Notes: generated by a model from the sequence alone, not told the origin. A stretch of DNA of 64,000 nt from Candidimonas sp. SYP-B2681 (GCF_003971065.1 NZ_RYDV01000009.1:1-64000); one strand, 5' to 3'. Counted from the stretch's first letter, positions 51,554 to 59,065 are shown. Numbers and translations: made by a program.

Positions 51554-52507
51554 TCAGCTGACCTTGCTGGCTGCCGGTTCGGCAACACCAAATAGCGCTT
51601 CAGCCTTGCCGCCAGCATCGGTATCTGCAGACGGCATCCAACGTCCATAAATTCTGGAAATCATCGTCCAATCAGCGTGCCCCATTTGCTTGGCAACCCA
51701 CATTGGGTGTTCGCCAGCCGACAGTAGCATGGACGCATAGGTGTGCCGAGTCTGGTATGGATATCTGTATCGAACACCGGCAAGCTTTAGTGCACGCACC
51801 CATGCCTCCCGTATCTGCTGATCCCCGGTCCAGCGTTCGCCAGTGTTCGGATTCCTGAAGACAGGATCACCAGCCAGGAACGTATGTGGCTTCTGCGCTT
51901 TAAGGGCTCGCATCGCGGGGGCAAGTATTTTTACCTCGCGCTTTCCCGACGCAGTCTTGGTGTCCTCGATCTTGCCTTTCGCTGCACTGGTCATTGCTTT
52001 GCGCACCATGATTTTGGATCGCACAAAATCTATATCAGCCCAGTCAAGCGCTACCAGCTCGCTCGTCCGAAGACCGGTCCAAAATGAAAATTGCACTTGG
52101 TTTGCCATAGAAGGGCTGCATTTGGCTAGGATGGCTATCTGTTCTTCCCGCGAGAATGGGTCAATATCGTTCTCTAGCCTGGGTGCCTCCTTTATCTTGT
52201 AGCTCCAGCCCACTATAAAATTGTCGTCGATGAGCTCACTATCCACCGCGTCTGCAAGCGCTTTGCGGATAACGTTTTGAACATTTGTCAGCCGCTTATT
52301 GGTGCAATTGAAACCCGCGAGCCATTCCTTCACGTCCTTGCGTTTCCATGAGGCGAGCATGGTCTTGCCGAACTTAGGGATCAGCAAGTTATCAACTATC
52401 CTGCGATATCGTTGATGAGTGGATGCTTTAAGTTCTCGCTTGCGCGAAACCAACCACCCGGTAATGAGCACCAGGCCGATAGTGATGACGATGTAGGGAA
52501 TCCTCAT
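51554..52507 (-). CDS. truncated/chimeric phage-type tyrosine integrase
   Basis: 317 residues. Core-binding domain (about 22-110) and catalytic domain (about 125-300) are normal: TGLRTSELVALDW (catalytic Arg), PYQTRHTYASML (second Arg), MGHADW and the nucleophile in SRIYGRW. The usual N-terminal arm-type DNA-binding domain is missing; instead residues 1-20 (MRIPYIVITIGLVLITGWLV) form a hydrophobic, membrane-like segment fused at SRKRELKAS. Start ATG 52507 has GGGAG upstream and overlaps the stop of a small upstream frame as ATGA; ATG 52528 is an alternative. Recombination may be impaired. Confidence 0.85.
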   Translation of the reverse strand: MRIPYIVITIGLVLITGWLVSRKRELKASTHQRYRRIVDNLLIPKFGKTMLASWKRKDVKEWLAGFNCTNKRLTNVQNVIRKALADAVDSELIDDNFIVGWSYKIKEAPRLENDIDPFSREEQIAILAKCSPSMANQVQFSFWTGLRTSELVALDWADIDFVRSKIMVRKAMTSAAKGKIEDTKTASGKREVKILAPAMRALKAQKPHTFLAGDPVFRNPNTGERWTGDQQIREAWVRALKLAGVRYRYPYQTRHTYASMLLSAGEHPMWVAKQMGHADWTMISRIYGRWMPSADTDAGGKAEALFGVAEPAASKVS

Positions 52508-52665
52508 GCGTGGCCGCTCCCTATCCATGTTCTTGTGTCGGTCGGCGGCTCCGGATCAAATGTCGCGTCATTGCCGGCCAAAGGAAGGCGCGTCGCACTT
52601 ACCGGCCGGCCTGTCAAACACTCAACGCCATGCTGGCCATCGCGCAGAAGACTATCGAATGGCAT
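52504..52665 (-). CDS. small coupled frame upstream of the integrase
   Basis: 53 residues starting MPFDSLLRDGQHGVECL and ending WIGSGHA, with protein-like codon use. Its TGA overlaps the integrase ATG. It also overlaps antisense the first 36 bases of the plus-strand gene at 52630, so one of the two starts could be wrong. No homology recognised. Confidence 0.35.
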   Translation of the reverse strand: MPFDSLLRDGQHGVECLTGRPVSATRLPLAGNDATFDPEPPTDTRTWIGSGHA

Positions 52666-52911
52666 GACGCTAAAGCGGCCGAAGCTGAGCCCCGAGCGAT
52701 TGTGGAACTAGCTTACCTCCGCTTCAAGCGGAGTAACGACATCGACTTCGTGACGAAACACACCCCGGAATGGGATGAGATGTGCGAGGCCACCGTCAGC
52801 GAGTACACCGTCCTTGCGCGTGCCCAACGCGCGACCTACAACGCCAAGCGCCGATTGGAAACAGCCGTCAAGGCATACAAGCGTATTGAAAACGGGGAGG
52901 CGACGGAATGA
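52630..52911 (+). CDS. hypothetical phage-type protein
   Basis: 93 residues, charged and helical (RAIVELAYLRFKRSNDIDF; LARAQRATYNAKRRLETAVK, likely coiled coil). Codon use is clearly coding. No family recognised. ATG 52630 lacks a clear ribosome site and the frame stays open upstream. Divergent from the integrase; probably expressed with the next gene at 52939. Confidence 0.65.
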   Translation: MLAIAQKTIEWHDAKAAEAEPRAIVELAYLRFKRSNDIDFVTKHTPEWDEMCEATVSEYTVLARAQRATYNAKRRLETAVKAYKRIENGEATE

Positions 52912-52938
52912 GCGTTGATATCCAAATAGAAGATTTAC

Positions 52939-53250
52939 ATGACCTTTATGATGCTGTACCGAGCCCTGACAGGATTGGACGTGCTGTACGTTCGGTACGT
53001 GACAGAGATCTTGTTGCGAGAGTACGGGCAACGCAAGGTCGCGTTAACCGATATTGGTACAGACCTGGGGCTGTCGCTCGGCTCGTGCACGAATTACAAG
53101 CGCACCGCCCTTAACTGGCTGTTGCGCGCAGATGCAGTGCCTGAAGAGGTGCTTGCCGGGAAAAAGATACCAGCGCTACCTAAAGGGGTGGAGGTGATTG
53201 CTCTAGCAATAGCCGAAGAAACATTGCGACTTGGTGGGTTTATTCAATGA
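52939..53250 (+). CDS. hypothetical HTH-like phage protein
   Basis: 103 residues. LTDIGTDLGLSLGSCTNYKR looks like a helix-turn-helix, and the size and place resemble phage late-antiterminator or regulatory proteins, but this is inference. GC-rich third positions favour this frame over the overlapping frame that begins at 52908. RBS-like AGAAGA precedes the ATG. A terminator follows at 53320. Confidence 0.6.
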   Translation: MTFMMLYRALTGLDVLYVRYVTEILLREYGQRKVALTDIGTDLGLSLGSCTNYKRTALNWLLRADAVPEEVLAGKKIPALPKGVEVIALAIAEETLRLGGFIQ

Positions 53251-53319
53251 AAAATTGACTGTATGAAAAAACAGTGCAACAATGCGTCTTAATTAGTCAC
53301 GTTGGTAATTGCGCCTACA

Positions 53320-53353
53320 GAAACCCGCCAAGAAATTGAGCGGGTTTCATTTT
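53320..53353 (+). terminator. rho-independent terminator
   Basis: GAAACCCGC, 11-base loop, GCGGGTTTC, then ATTTT. It ends the 52630-53250 transcript. Confidence 0.75.
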
Positions 53354-53429
53354 GCGTGCCGTTCATCGTCGATACCGCCATAATGCTTAACTCCAAGAAT
53401 ATAAGGGGTTAGTTATAGCGCATATCGAA

Positions 53430-54167
53430 TTGGAAGGTGCATTGAGCGCTGGCATCGAAGTTTCGATGACGCATTCGTCGCGCACCTATTTTTCAGCGAC
53501 TTATTCGGACTCCGCAGCGCGTGCGGCACGGGGCGCGTACGCGATTGAGGTCATCGAGAAGGACCGATTCCGGTTCGATGAGCATAAGCAATTCGTTGTA
53601 ACCGCTGTAATTATGAGCGCGGCTGCGATTGAGGCAGCGATTAATGAGATTTGTTGCGATGCTATAGATGGCTATAGCAACTCGGATGAGCCCGTGTCGT
53701 CAGATTCTAAAAAGGATTTGAGTCTGCTTTGGACCGGACCGGATAATCTGGAGCGACAGTCCGCGATAGAGAAGTACAAAACGGTCATCCGCATATGCGG
53801 CGGCGACCATGAAAGGCATCAGTTCGCTAATTTTACGAGGCAAACCCAATGGGCGGACGTAAAGCGTCTTCTGGACCTGCGTAATCTTTTAATGCACTAC
53901 CGGCCGCTTACGATCAGAGGGGACGACGACGGGGGCGAAAAGGATATCAAAAGAGTAAGAGATCATCTTCAGTCCAAGATTGCCGAAAATAAGCTTACCG
54001 GCGAAGGGAACTCGTTCTATCCACATAAGCTCCTCGGGCATGGCTGTGCCGAATGGTCGGTCCAGACGTCGGCCTATCTCCTGAAATGGTTCGGCGACGC
54101 AATGAAGCTCCACAGCGCTTACTTTTACATGGGGTTAAAGGACGAATTCCCGCGGACCCAGGTTTAA
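53430..54167 (+). CDS. HEPN-domain-like protein, candidate RNase/defence factor
   Basis: About 245 residues, mostly helical. A long helix VVTAVIMSAAAIEAAINEI matches the first HEPN helix (AxEAxINE pattern), and DLRNLLMHYRP (R151, H156) gives the RX4H active-site motif of HEPN RNases. These proteins act as RNA-cutting toxins or phage-defence effectors. No nucleotidyltransferase (MNT) partner or antitoxin is adjacent; the gene stands alone between a terminator and oppositely oriented small genes. The start is uncertain (TTG 53430, TTG 53442 or ATG 53466; AAGGGG at 53403). HEPN assignment is by motif only. Confidence 0.65.
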   Translation: MEGALSAGIEVSMTHSSRTYFSATYSDSAARAARGAYAIEVIEKDRFRFDEHKQFVVTAVIMSAAAIEAAINEICCDAIDGYSNSDEPVSSDSKKDLSLLWTGPDNLERQSAIEKYKTVIRICGGDHERHQFANFTRQTQWADVKRLLDLRNLLMHYRPLTIRGDDDGGEKDIKRVRDHLQSKIAENKLTGEGNSFYPHKLLGHGCAEWSVQTSAYLLKWFGDAMKLHSAYFYMGLKDEFPRTQV

Positions 54168-54245
54168 ATATTCGCTGCCGGTGCGACGCCTGTTTATAGA
54201 CTGACGATATTTCTCTGCTTCCTGGCGTAGTGAAACGCAAGTGGA

Positions 54246-54536
54246 CTATATCCACACACAGGCTTCAGCGAACCAACACAACCAATAGTGCCCGCACTTC
54301 TGCAGCAGAAGACCCCAAGCAGTTTGGCCGAATGCCGCCCATAGCGATAGGGCTAAGCCCGTCGACTCCATGAAGCGAATTCTCTGGATCATTCGTATCA
54401 GTCGGTGAATGAGAGGTGCTTTTGGTGGAACGGGGAATATGTGCGTTGTTACTTCGTTATTCACGGCTTCGTTGCCTTGTAGTTGCGCGGTGTTAATCGG
54501 ATTGTTTATTGCCGCACTACTACTTAGGACTTTCAA
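54246..54536 (-). CDS. doubtful small ORF
   Basis: 96 residues with a basic/hydrophobic C-terminal half (LIHRLIRMIQRIRFMESTG then a Trp- and Leu-rich stretch). Codon use is only weakly coding. A plus-strand frame at 54409-54627 competes and passes through a hairpin. Of the otherwise gene-free 54168-54588 interval, this is the best candidate, but it may be chance. Confidence 0.3.
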   Translation of the reverse strand: MKVLSSSAAINNPINTAQLQGNEAVNNEVTTHIFPVPPKAPLIHRLIRMIQRIRFMESTGLALSLWAAFGQTAWGLLLQKCGHYWLCWFAEACVWI

Positions 54537-54547
54537 TTTTTACCGTC

Positions 54548-54583
54548 GCCCGCCTCTCGCAAGACTGGCGGGCTTACTTTTTA
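54548..54583 (+). terminator. hairpin with T-rich tail
   Basis: GCCCGCC, 12-base loop, GGCGGGC, then TTACTTTTTA on the plus strand. It suggests plus-strand transcription through 54168-54548, possibly from the HEPN gene. Confidence 0.6.
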
Positions 54584-54588
54584 GGTCG

Positions 54589-54813
54589 CTAGCCTCGCTT
54601 ATAGGTGGTTCCGGTGTTCAGGTCTAGAAACTTATCATCCTCGATCGTTGCCGTCAGGGTCATGCCGTTCGCCAGCTCTGTGCTGGTACTCGTGGGCATT
54701 TCACCGCCGCCTATCAACCGGCCCGTCTCGTAGACGGTGACTCGCCTGGCTTGGAGTCTCGTGCCATTTGGGTCGATAACTGCGAATGTCTCTACCGCTT
54801 CTCTTCGTGTCAT
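54589..54813 (-). CDS. small conserved-looking hypothetical protein
   Basis: 74 residues, beta-rich: VETFAVIDPNGTRLQARRV, LIGGGEMPTSTSTELANGMT, DDKFLDLNTGTTYKRG. Clearly coding by codon use. No family recognised. Divergent from 54828; only 14 bases separate the starts. Confidence 0.65.
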   Translation of the reverse strand: MTRREAVETFAVIDPNGTRLQARRVTVYETGRLIGGGEMPTSTSTELANGMTLTATIEDDKFLDLNTGTTYKRG

Positions 54814-54827
54814 TTAAGGATGCCTTT

Positions 54828-55073
54828 ATGAGTAAAGCTATGAATCCAGCTAATGAGCTGGCCAACAGTTTGATCCCTGTGCTTGGCCTGCCACAGAATG
54901 TTACACGCTTGGTCCTGACACTGAATGCGAGTAAACCCCCTCCTGTCGAATGTGAATTCATTCCAGAGGCGAGGAATGCCGGCGACGGCTTCGCGCAAGT
55001 GGCCGGCAAATTCCACCTTGTTCCGGTTGGCGGCACGCTATCCCCTACGGATACGGTCGGGCATCCGGAGTAA
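54828..55073 (+). CDS. small hypothetical protein
   Basis: 81 residues (MSKAMNPANELANSLIP ... SPTDTVGHPE) with AAGGA ribosome site eight bases ahead. Amphipathic helix then beta-like segments (VTRLVLTLNA, CEFIPEA). No recognised family. Begins a plus-strand run of very small genes. Confidence 0.6.
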   Translation: MSKAMNPANELANSLIPVLGLPQNVTRLVLTLNASKPPPVECEFIPEARNAGDGFAQVAGKFHLVPVGGTLSPTDTVGHPE

Positions 55074-55077
55074 GGCT

Positions 55078-55143
55078 TTGGATACCGCCGCAAGCATTGA
55101 TGATGTTCGCCCTTGGTCTATCACTGATACATGGGACTACTGA
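55078..55143 (+). CDS. possible micro-ORF
   Basis: 21 residues from TTG 55078 (DTAASIDDVRPWSITDTWDY). Its TGA overlaps the ATG of the next frame (TGATG). Too short to judge alone. Confidence 0.25.
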   Translation: MDTAASIDDVRPWSITDTWDY

Positions 55144-55223
55144 TGATTGGCGACGCGAGCATTGAAGGTATCGGCGGCGCTATCGATGGAGCTGGTTACT
55201 GCCGGCCCATGAATGATGGCTGA
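55143..55223 (+). CDS. micro-ORF in an overlapping chain
   Basis: 26 residues (MIGDASIEGIGGAIDGAGYC...), Gly-rich. Overlaps the next frame by 11 bases. Low confidence as a single gene, but part of a consistent chain of coupled frames. Confidence 0.3.
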   Translation: MIGDASIEGIGGAIDGAGYCRPMNDG

Positions 55224-55344
55224 CAGCACCCCATTTCACGACGACGACTGCGACGAAGATCTGGACGCTTACTCGGATGATCGAATGGTCGCGTGGCAGT
55301 ATGTCGCAGAGCACGGCGCTATAGAAACGAAGGATAGCGAATGA
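55213..55344 (+). CDS. acidic micro-protein
   Basis: 43 residues, very acidic (HDDDCDEDLDAYSDD then MVAWQYVAEHGAIETKD). Its stop overlaps the next ATG as ATGA. Short acidic proteins are frequent in phages, sometimes as DNA mimics or anti-defence proteins; no such role is shown here. Confidence 0.45.
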   Translation: MMADSTPFHDDDCDEDLDAYSDDRMVAWQYVAEHGAIETKDSE

Positions 55345-55406
55345 TCTACGGATTCATCGGTCTACTGATAGGCATAGGCGCTTGCGAGATCGTAGGGCGG
55401 CATTGA
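55341..55406 (+). CDS. single-helix membrane micro-protein
   Basis: 21 residues, MIYGFIGLLIGIGACEIVGR, almost entirely one membrane helix. Coupled by ATGA to the acidic micro-protein. Confidence 0.4.
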   Translation: MIYGFIGLLIGIGACEIVGRH

Positions 55407-55501
55407 TCGGGGTATAGCGTGGTGATGGAGGTGGTGGAGTGGGCCAAAAGAGCCTCAGCGATTAGATAAGATGTCAGTTGATAAATAATCCTAAATTGGG
55501 A

Positions 55502-55530
55502 TTGACACAATGTTGTATAGGGATTAATAT
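55502..55530 (+). promoter_or_regulatory. strong sigma-70-type promoter
   Basis: TTGACA (perfect -35, 55502-55507), 17-bp spacer, TAATAT (55525-55530). An imperfect palindrome ACACAATGTTGT sits in the spacer and could be an operator. Drives the gene at 55563. Confidence 0.7.
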
Positions 55531-55562
55531 AGCTTTACCTAAACTGCCGCCAAGGAACAGCT

Positions 55563-55949
55563 ATGAAGAAAAATCGACCAGCCGATCAAACCGCATTGAT
55601 AATTGCCGCAATCTTTCAGAGGTCTGCAGAAAAAAGGGCGAGGATAAGTAAGAAAACGCTCGAGCTAGTGTCGGCTCGCAAGGTGATTAAGGCGTCCTTT
55701 GTCGCGCGCTTACAGCAAGAAATGGAAGACTTGGGAATATTGTTTCCGGAACTCGAGACCGGCGGATATGGAATCATGCCAGCTCAGTCGCTGAGGGGGG
55801 CAAAGTCGATTACGGTAAAGAACCATGCCGGTGATGACTGGCTGCGCTCGTCAATCCGAACGGGCCGCCCGCTGACTGAAGACGAAGCGGCGGAGCTTCT
55901 TGACGATGTTATTGGTGATACCCAAGATAGCGAGGACGGGGAGGACTGA
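55563..55949 (+). CDS. hypothetical acidic-tailed protein
   Basis: 128 residues: a basic helical N-terminus (RSAEKRARISKKTLELVSAR), a middle with LQQEMEDLGILFPELE and a very acidic tail (DDVIGDTQDSEDGED). The charge layout suggests nucleic-acid or protein binding. Family not recognised. It has its own near-consensus promoter. Confidence 0.65.
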   Translation: MKKNRPADQTALIIAAIFQRSAEKRARISKKTLELVSARKVIKASFVARLQQEMEDLGILFPELETGGYGIMPAQSLRGAKSITVKNHAGDDWLRSSIRTGRPLTEDEAAELLDDVIGDTQDSEDGED

Positions 55950-56038
55950 GCTTAACCGCTGCCCGTGATCTATTTAAAGTTTTATGATCGATCAAGATAC
56001 TAACCCTTGGCAACCATGAGGACAAAATCAATCGGGCT

Positions 56039-56461
56039 GTGAATGACGACTCAAAGCTGGACGGCGTTTTGTCTGTAGACGATTTAGGCTATGAGGGCTA
56101 CGGCTGGAAGGTATACCCGTTCCTAGAGGTGGTGGAAATCGCCGGTATCGCCTTCGCGCATTACTTCCAGACTGGCGTAATGGGGCGTCCGGCATCGTCG
56201 GCGCAGGCGCAGCTTAATAAGAAGCATCAAAGCTGTATCGCAGGGCATCAGCAGGGCCTGCAGATCGCTACGGGATTTAAGGCGAATAGGAGCATGATCA
56301 CCAGTATCATCGCTGGCAGCAGCTATGAACACAACGAGGACTATCTCGGGCCGCAGGGCAATAAGCATTGGAGAGGGTTTCTGATGCTGCATGACTCCAA
56401 AGAAGGATCGTTTGATCCGATGTTCGTGAGCTTGAATTACATCAACCAGCGTTATGCGTGA
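56039..56461 (+). CDS. hypothetical protein
   Basis: 140 residues from GTG 56039. Contains WKVYPFLEVVEIAGIAFAHY, NKKHQSCIAGHQQGLQI and WRGFLMLHDSKEGSFDP; no family recognised. An 8-codon frame ATG AGG ACA ... immediately upstream ends in TGA that overlaps the GTG, so translation may be coupled to it. Confidence 0.6.
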   Translation: MNDDSKLDGVLSVDDLGYEGYGWKVYPFLEVVEIAGIAFAHYFQTGVMGRPASSAQAQLNKKHQSCIAGHQQGLQIATGFKANRSMITSIIAGSSYEHNEDYLGPQGNKHWRGFLMLHDSKEGSFDPMFVSLNYINQRYA

Positions 56462-56648
56462 AGACCGTAATCAACCCGCCAACGCTGCGCTTAACGTATA
56501 GCTTCCCATAAGCGGAATGCCCAATAGAAAAATCGGATAAGATCGGTCGCGTGTTTTAGCCATCTCATGGTGCCGAGTCCGGCAACTAAGTTGGCTCAAG
56601 CATATTGTCACGACTTGGCGAAGTCCTCTTGTGGGATTTCCGCTTACG

Positions 56649-57313
56649 TCAAATCGGCTCGCTAGCATCCGCCAATTGATACCGACTATTCCCCATCGCT
56701 GGCGTCACCTGATGCCAGACGAACGCCGACCCAGGCCGGGAAGTCGACAGCAGCTCCAGCGCGTCCTCTACTGGCGTCTCAGGATCGACCCAGGCCAACG
56801 CATCATCCGGGGCGAGCGATATTGGCCGCCGATCATGAATATCCACCATTCCGCCCGCAGCATCTTCGGTCACGATCGCGAACCCTCGTGCCGCGTCCAT
56901 CTCTGCATCTGGATACCAACCTGCGATCCCGGCCATAAGAATTGGCGCACCATCTTTCGCTTGGATGAACCAAGGCTGCTTTGCTCCTTTCTCACCGGTC
57001 CACTCGTACCAGCCCTCGGCGGGAACGAGAATGCGCCTGGTCAATAGCGGTTTCCAGAAAGGCGAGCTTTTGAGTACGGTATCGAGCCGCGCATTGCTCG
57101 CCGGGCCTCGTTTGTACCAGGGTGGCTTGTATCCCCAAAACATTCGTTGCGCCTGCTCCGATCCATCGCCTAGCCGGTGCAATTTCAGTGGCCTGGTACC
57201 AGGCGCACGTTATATTTAGGCGCCTTCGGATCATCGAAGATAGACCGGGGATTCCAGTTCAGCGTCTCCCCGTATTGCTCGCCATCGCCAGCCTGCCGTA
57301 TTCGTCCGCACAT
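56649..57313 (-). pseudogene. SRAP-domain (YedK/HMCES-like) gene with a one-base frameshift
   Basis: The first part, MCGRIRQAGDGEQYG, holds the catalytic Cys2 that crosslinks abasic sites, and has an excellent AAGGAGG site. Around 57200 the frame is lost: the sequence reads R-L-V-P-G-H-stop where the family has R-P-G-T-R-P-L-K, as if one C were deleted. The rest continues in another frame (LHRLGDGSEQAQRMFWGY, VPAEGWYEWT, IHDRRP) to 56649. Normally the protein shields abasic sites in single-stranded DNA. A sequencing error would restore it. Confidence 0.85.
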
Positions 57314-57336
57314 AGCCGCCTCCTTGAATGGCTATC

Positions 57337-57573
57337 TTACCCCTTCCCGAATTTGCCTAGCTCTGGCTGAAGCAGGGCGCGAAGTGAATGCAGCCCTGCT
57401 AATTGGCTACCGCTTTCTTCCTTCCACGCTCGATCTATCGTCTCCCGAAGCTGTTCCGCAGCCAGGATGATTTCGTGCTGACGCCGGATCTCGCGCTTGG
57501 TGTGAGGGGCCTTGCTCGAATTGTTGGATAACGCTTGGCTGAATGCGCAGGCGGGCGAAACTGCAAGTAAAGC
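57337..57573 (-). pseudogene. ORF fragment lacking a start codon
   Basis: 78 codons with strong coding character (HTKREIRRQHEIILAAEQLR, LAGLHSLRALLQPELG) but no ATG, GTG or TTG in frame; two stops separate it from the ClpP-like gene in the same frame. It ends 23 bases ahead of the SRAP start. Either a gene that lost its 5' end or one using a rare start such as CTG. Confidence 0.5.
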
Positions 57574-57582
57574 TCAGCTGGA

Positions 57583-58215
57583 CTAAAACCCCGAAATCCA
57601 TAAATGCCTTACGTTATGAAAGGGAAGCTTATGAGTATCTGCGGCAACTGTCCTGGTGGTTATTCCGGCGGATTCGGCGTCGGCGGGACCAATAATGATC
57701 GCCTCTTGGTTGAGGTGCTTCAAAATATCAATGGGAATCTGCGCGCCATCCGTTGCCTCATCGAAAATGGTGCGGTACCGGTCGCGATCAAAGTTCAAGC
57801 TGTCGGCCCACTCGACGATACGATTATGGTCGACGCTGCCATTTCCAGTGCCCCAATTAAGCGGGTGGATGACGAAGCGGCTATGTGTGGCCGCCGTCCG
57901 CTCTGAGCCGGCTAAATAAATCACAACGGCGGCGGACTCCACGTTGCCGTTATTGTGGGTCCGAACGGGGACAGGCAGAGAGCGAAGCAATCCGTACGCA
58001 GCGAAGCCAGATGCAAGGCATCCGCCCAGGCTTGAAATGCGCAGCTCCAGGCGCTGCGCCCCTTCTTGCAGTGCAAGTAGTGTGCAGTTATGCAGCTGCT
58101 GAATGGAGGCTGGAGTTATAGGGCATGCCATGTGGATGACATGTACGGTTTCTACGGGAATATTTTGGGGTTGTGTCGCGTGGCTTTGAAGGCTCTGATG
58201 CTGCAGGGTGTCCAT
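57583..58215 (-). CDS. ClpP/crotonase-fold serine protease-like protein
   Basis: 210 residues. ELRISSLGGCLASGFAAYGLL is the ClpP-type strand and helix, with a candidate Ser in NVESAAVVIYLAGSE and His in RFVIHPLNW, in ClpP order. The N-terminal Clp ATPase-docking elements are not obvious. Such short ClpP-like proteins occur in phages as prohead proteases and in mobile islands. Start ATG 58215 chosen; an upstream ATG adds a hydrophobic 14-residue stretch. Confidence 0.7.
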   Translation of the reverse strand: MDTLQHQSLQSHATQPQNIPVETVHVIHMACPITPASIQQLHNCTLLALQEGAQRLELRISSLGGCLASGFAAYGLLRSLPVPVRTHNNGNVESAAVVIYLAGSERTAATHSRFVIHPLNWGTGNGSVDHNRIVEWADSLNFDRDRYRTIFDEATDGAQIPIDILKHLNQEAIIIGPADAESAGITTRTVAADTHKLPFHNVRHLWISGF

Positions 58216-58337
58216 AGGTTTCTTTATAAATAGTGACGTCGAAACATACAGCAACAAAGCGAAACTGCCATTGGGCGTTTACCCTTCTGTTCGAAAACAC
58301 AGCGAGGGCGATACTTCGGAGCCGCCTTTTTATTGCC

Positions 58338-58346
58338 TGCTATGAT
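58338..58346 (+). promoter_or_regulatory. candidate extended -10 promoter
   Basis: TGC followed by TATGAT lies 30 bases ahead of the membrane-protein start. No clear -35 is seen, as is common with an extended -10. Confidence 0.4.
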
Positions 58347-58375
58347 CCGGTGTCAAAAAGATACGGGGATGAGTG

Positions 58376-59020
58376 ATGGAGAAAAACGACGCCTGGGGTA
58401 CAGGCTGGATGATCGCTGCGCTTCTCTTGCTCGCGGTCATCATCGTCCTTACTGCTTTTTTTCCAGAAAACAGTAAGTTTTCATGGGGAACGCTTTGGCA
58501 GGCAGCAGCCGCTATAGCTACAGCTGGAGCTATCATCGCAACGCTGAGGATTTCTGCGCAAGAGGTTCGGTGGCGTGAGGCGGAGCGAAAAAAAGAGCAG
58601 GAAATCGCCCGGCTCTATGTAATGATTATTAATGGAGAAATGACGGCCGTGAGCAGTGCGCTAAAAGGCGCCGAGAACTCCGTCCCGGGCATCAGAGCGG
58701 GACGCCCAGAAACGTTGGCTTCTCTCAATGATGCTGTGTCCAAAGTGATCCAGGTCGCTATGAGCTGGAGCTTGGGAGAAATATCCAAAGCATCACAAGC
58801 GTCGGCTGCTGACCTAGCGCGCTGCGTGAGGACTTTAAAGGGAATCCAAAATACGATCTCCATAGTTGGGGCGAATTTCAAGGATGGGAACCCTATCGCA
58901 GTGTATAAGCAAGACGTGAGAGCTAGTCAATATTGGTTTGATCGCGCTTATGTCCGCTTGACAGAAATTGCCTATGAGCGACCAATGGACGAGATCACTT
59001 CCGCGAAAAAGCCGATTTAA
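58376..59020 (+). CDS. two-helix membrane protein of unknown function
   Basis: 214 residues. Two N-terminal membrane helices (about 11-30 and 44-62) are followed by a basic, coiled segment (RWREAERKKEQEIARL) and a helical cytoplasmic domain. This layout is seen in many uncharacterised island proteins, including membrane-linked abortive-infection effectors, but no family is recognised. Own promoter-like sequence and own terminator, so a one-gene unit. Confidence 0.65.
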   Translation: MEKNDAWGTGWMIAALLLLAVIIVLTAFFPENSKFSWGTLWQAAAAIATAGAIIATLRISAQEVRWREAERKKEQEIARLYVMIINGEMTAVSSALKGAENSVPGIRAGRPETLASLNDAVSKVIQVAMSWSLGEISKASQASAADLARCVRTLKGIQNTISIVGANFKDGNPIAVYKQDVRASQYWFDRAYVRLTEIAYERPMDEITSAKKPI

Positions 59021-59065
59021 GTCACGGCACGCAAAGAATAGCTATTGGCGAGTAATCTGGGCAGC

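Noticed and set aside
52908-53114. 68-residue frame with an ATGA overlap to the previous gene
   Set aside because: Tempting coupled start, but the overlapping frame from 52939 has far better third-position GC bias and continues longer; kept as an outside possibility only.
54409-54627. 72-residue plus-strand hydrophobic frame
   Set aside because: Runs through a terminator hairpin and overlaps the better-supported gene at 54589; weak codon bias.
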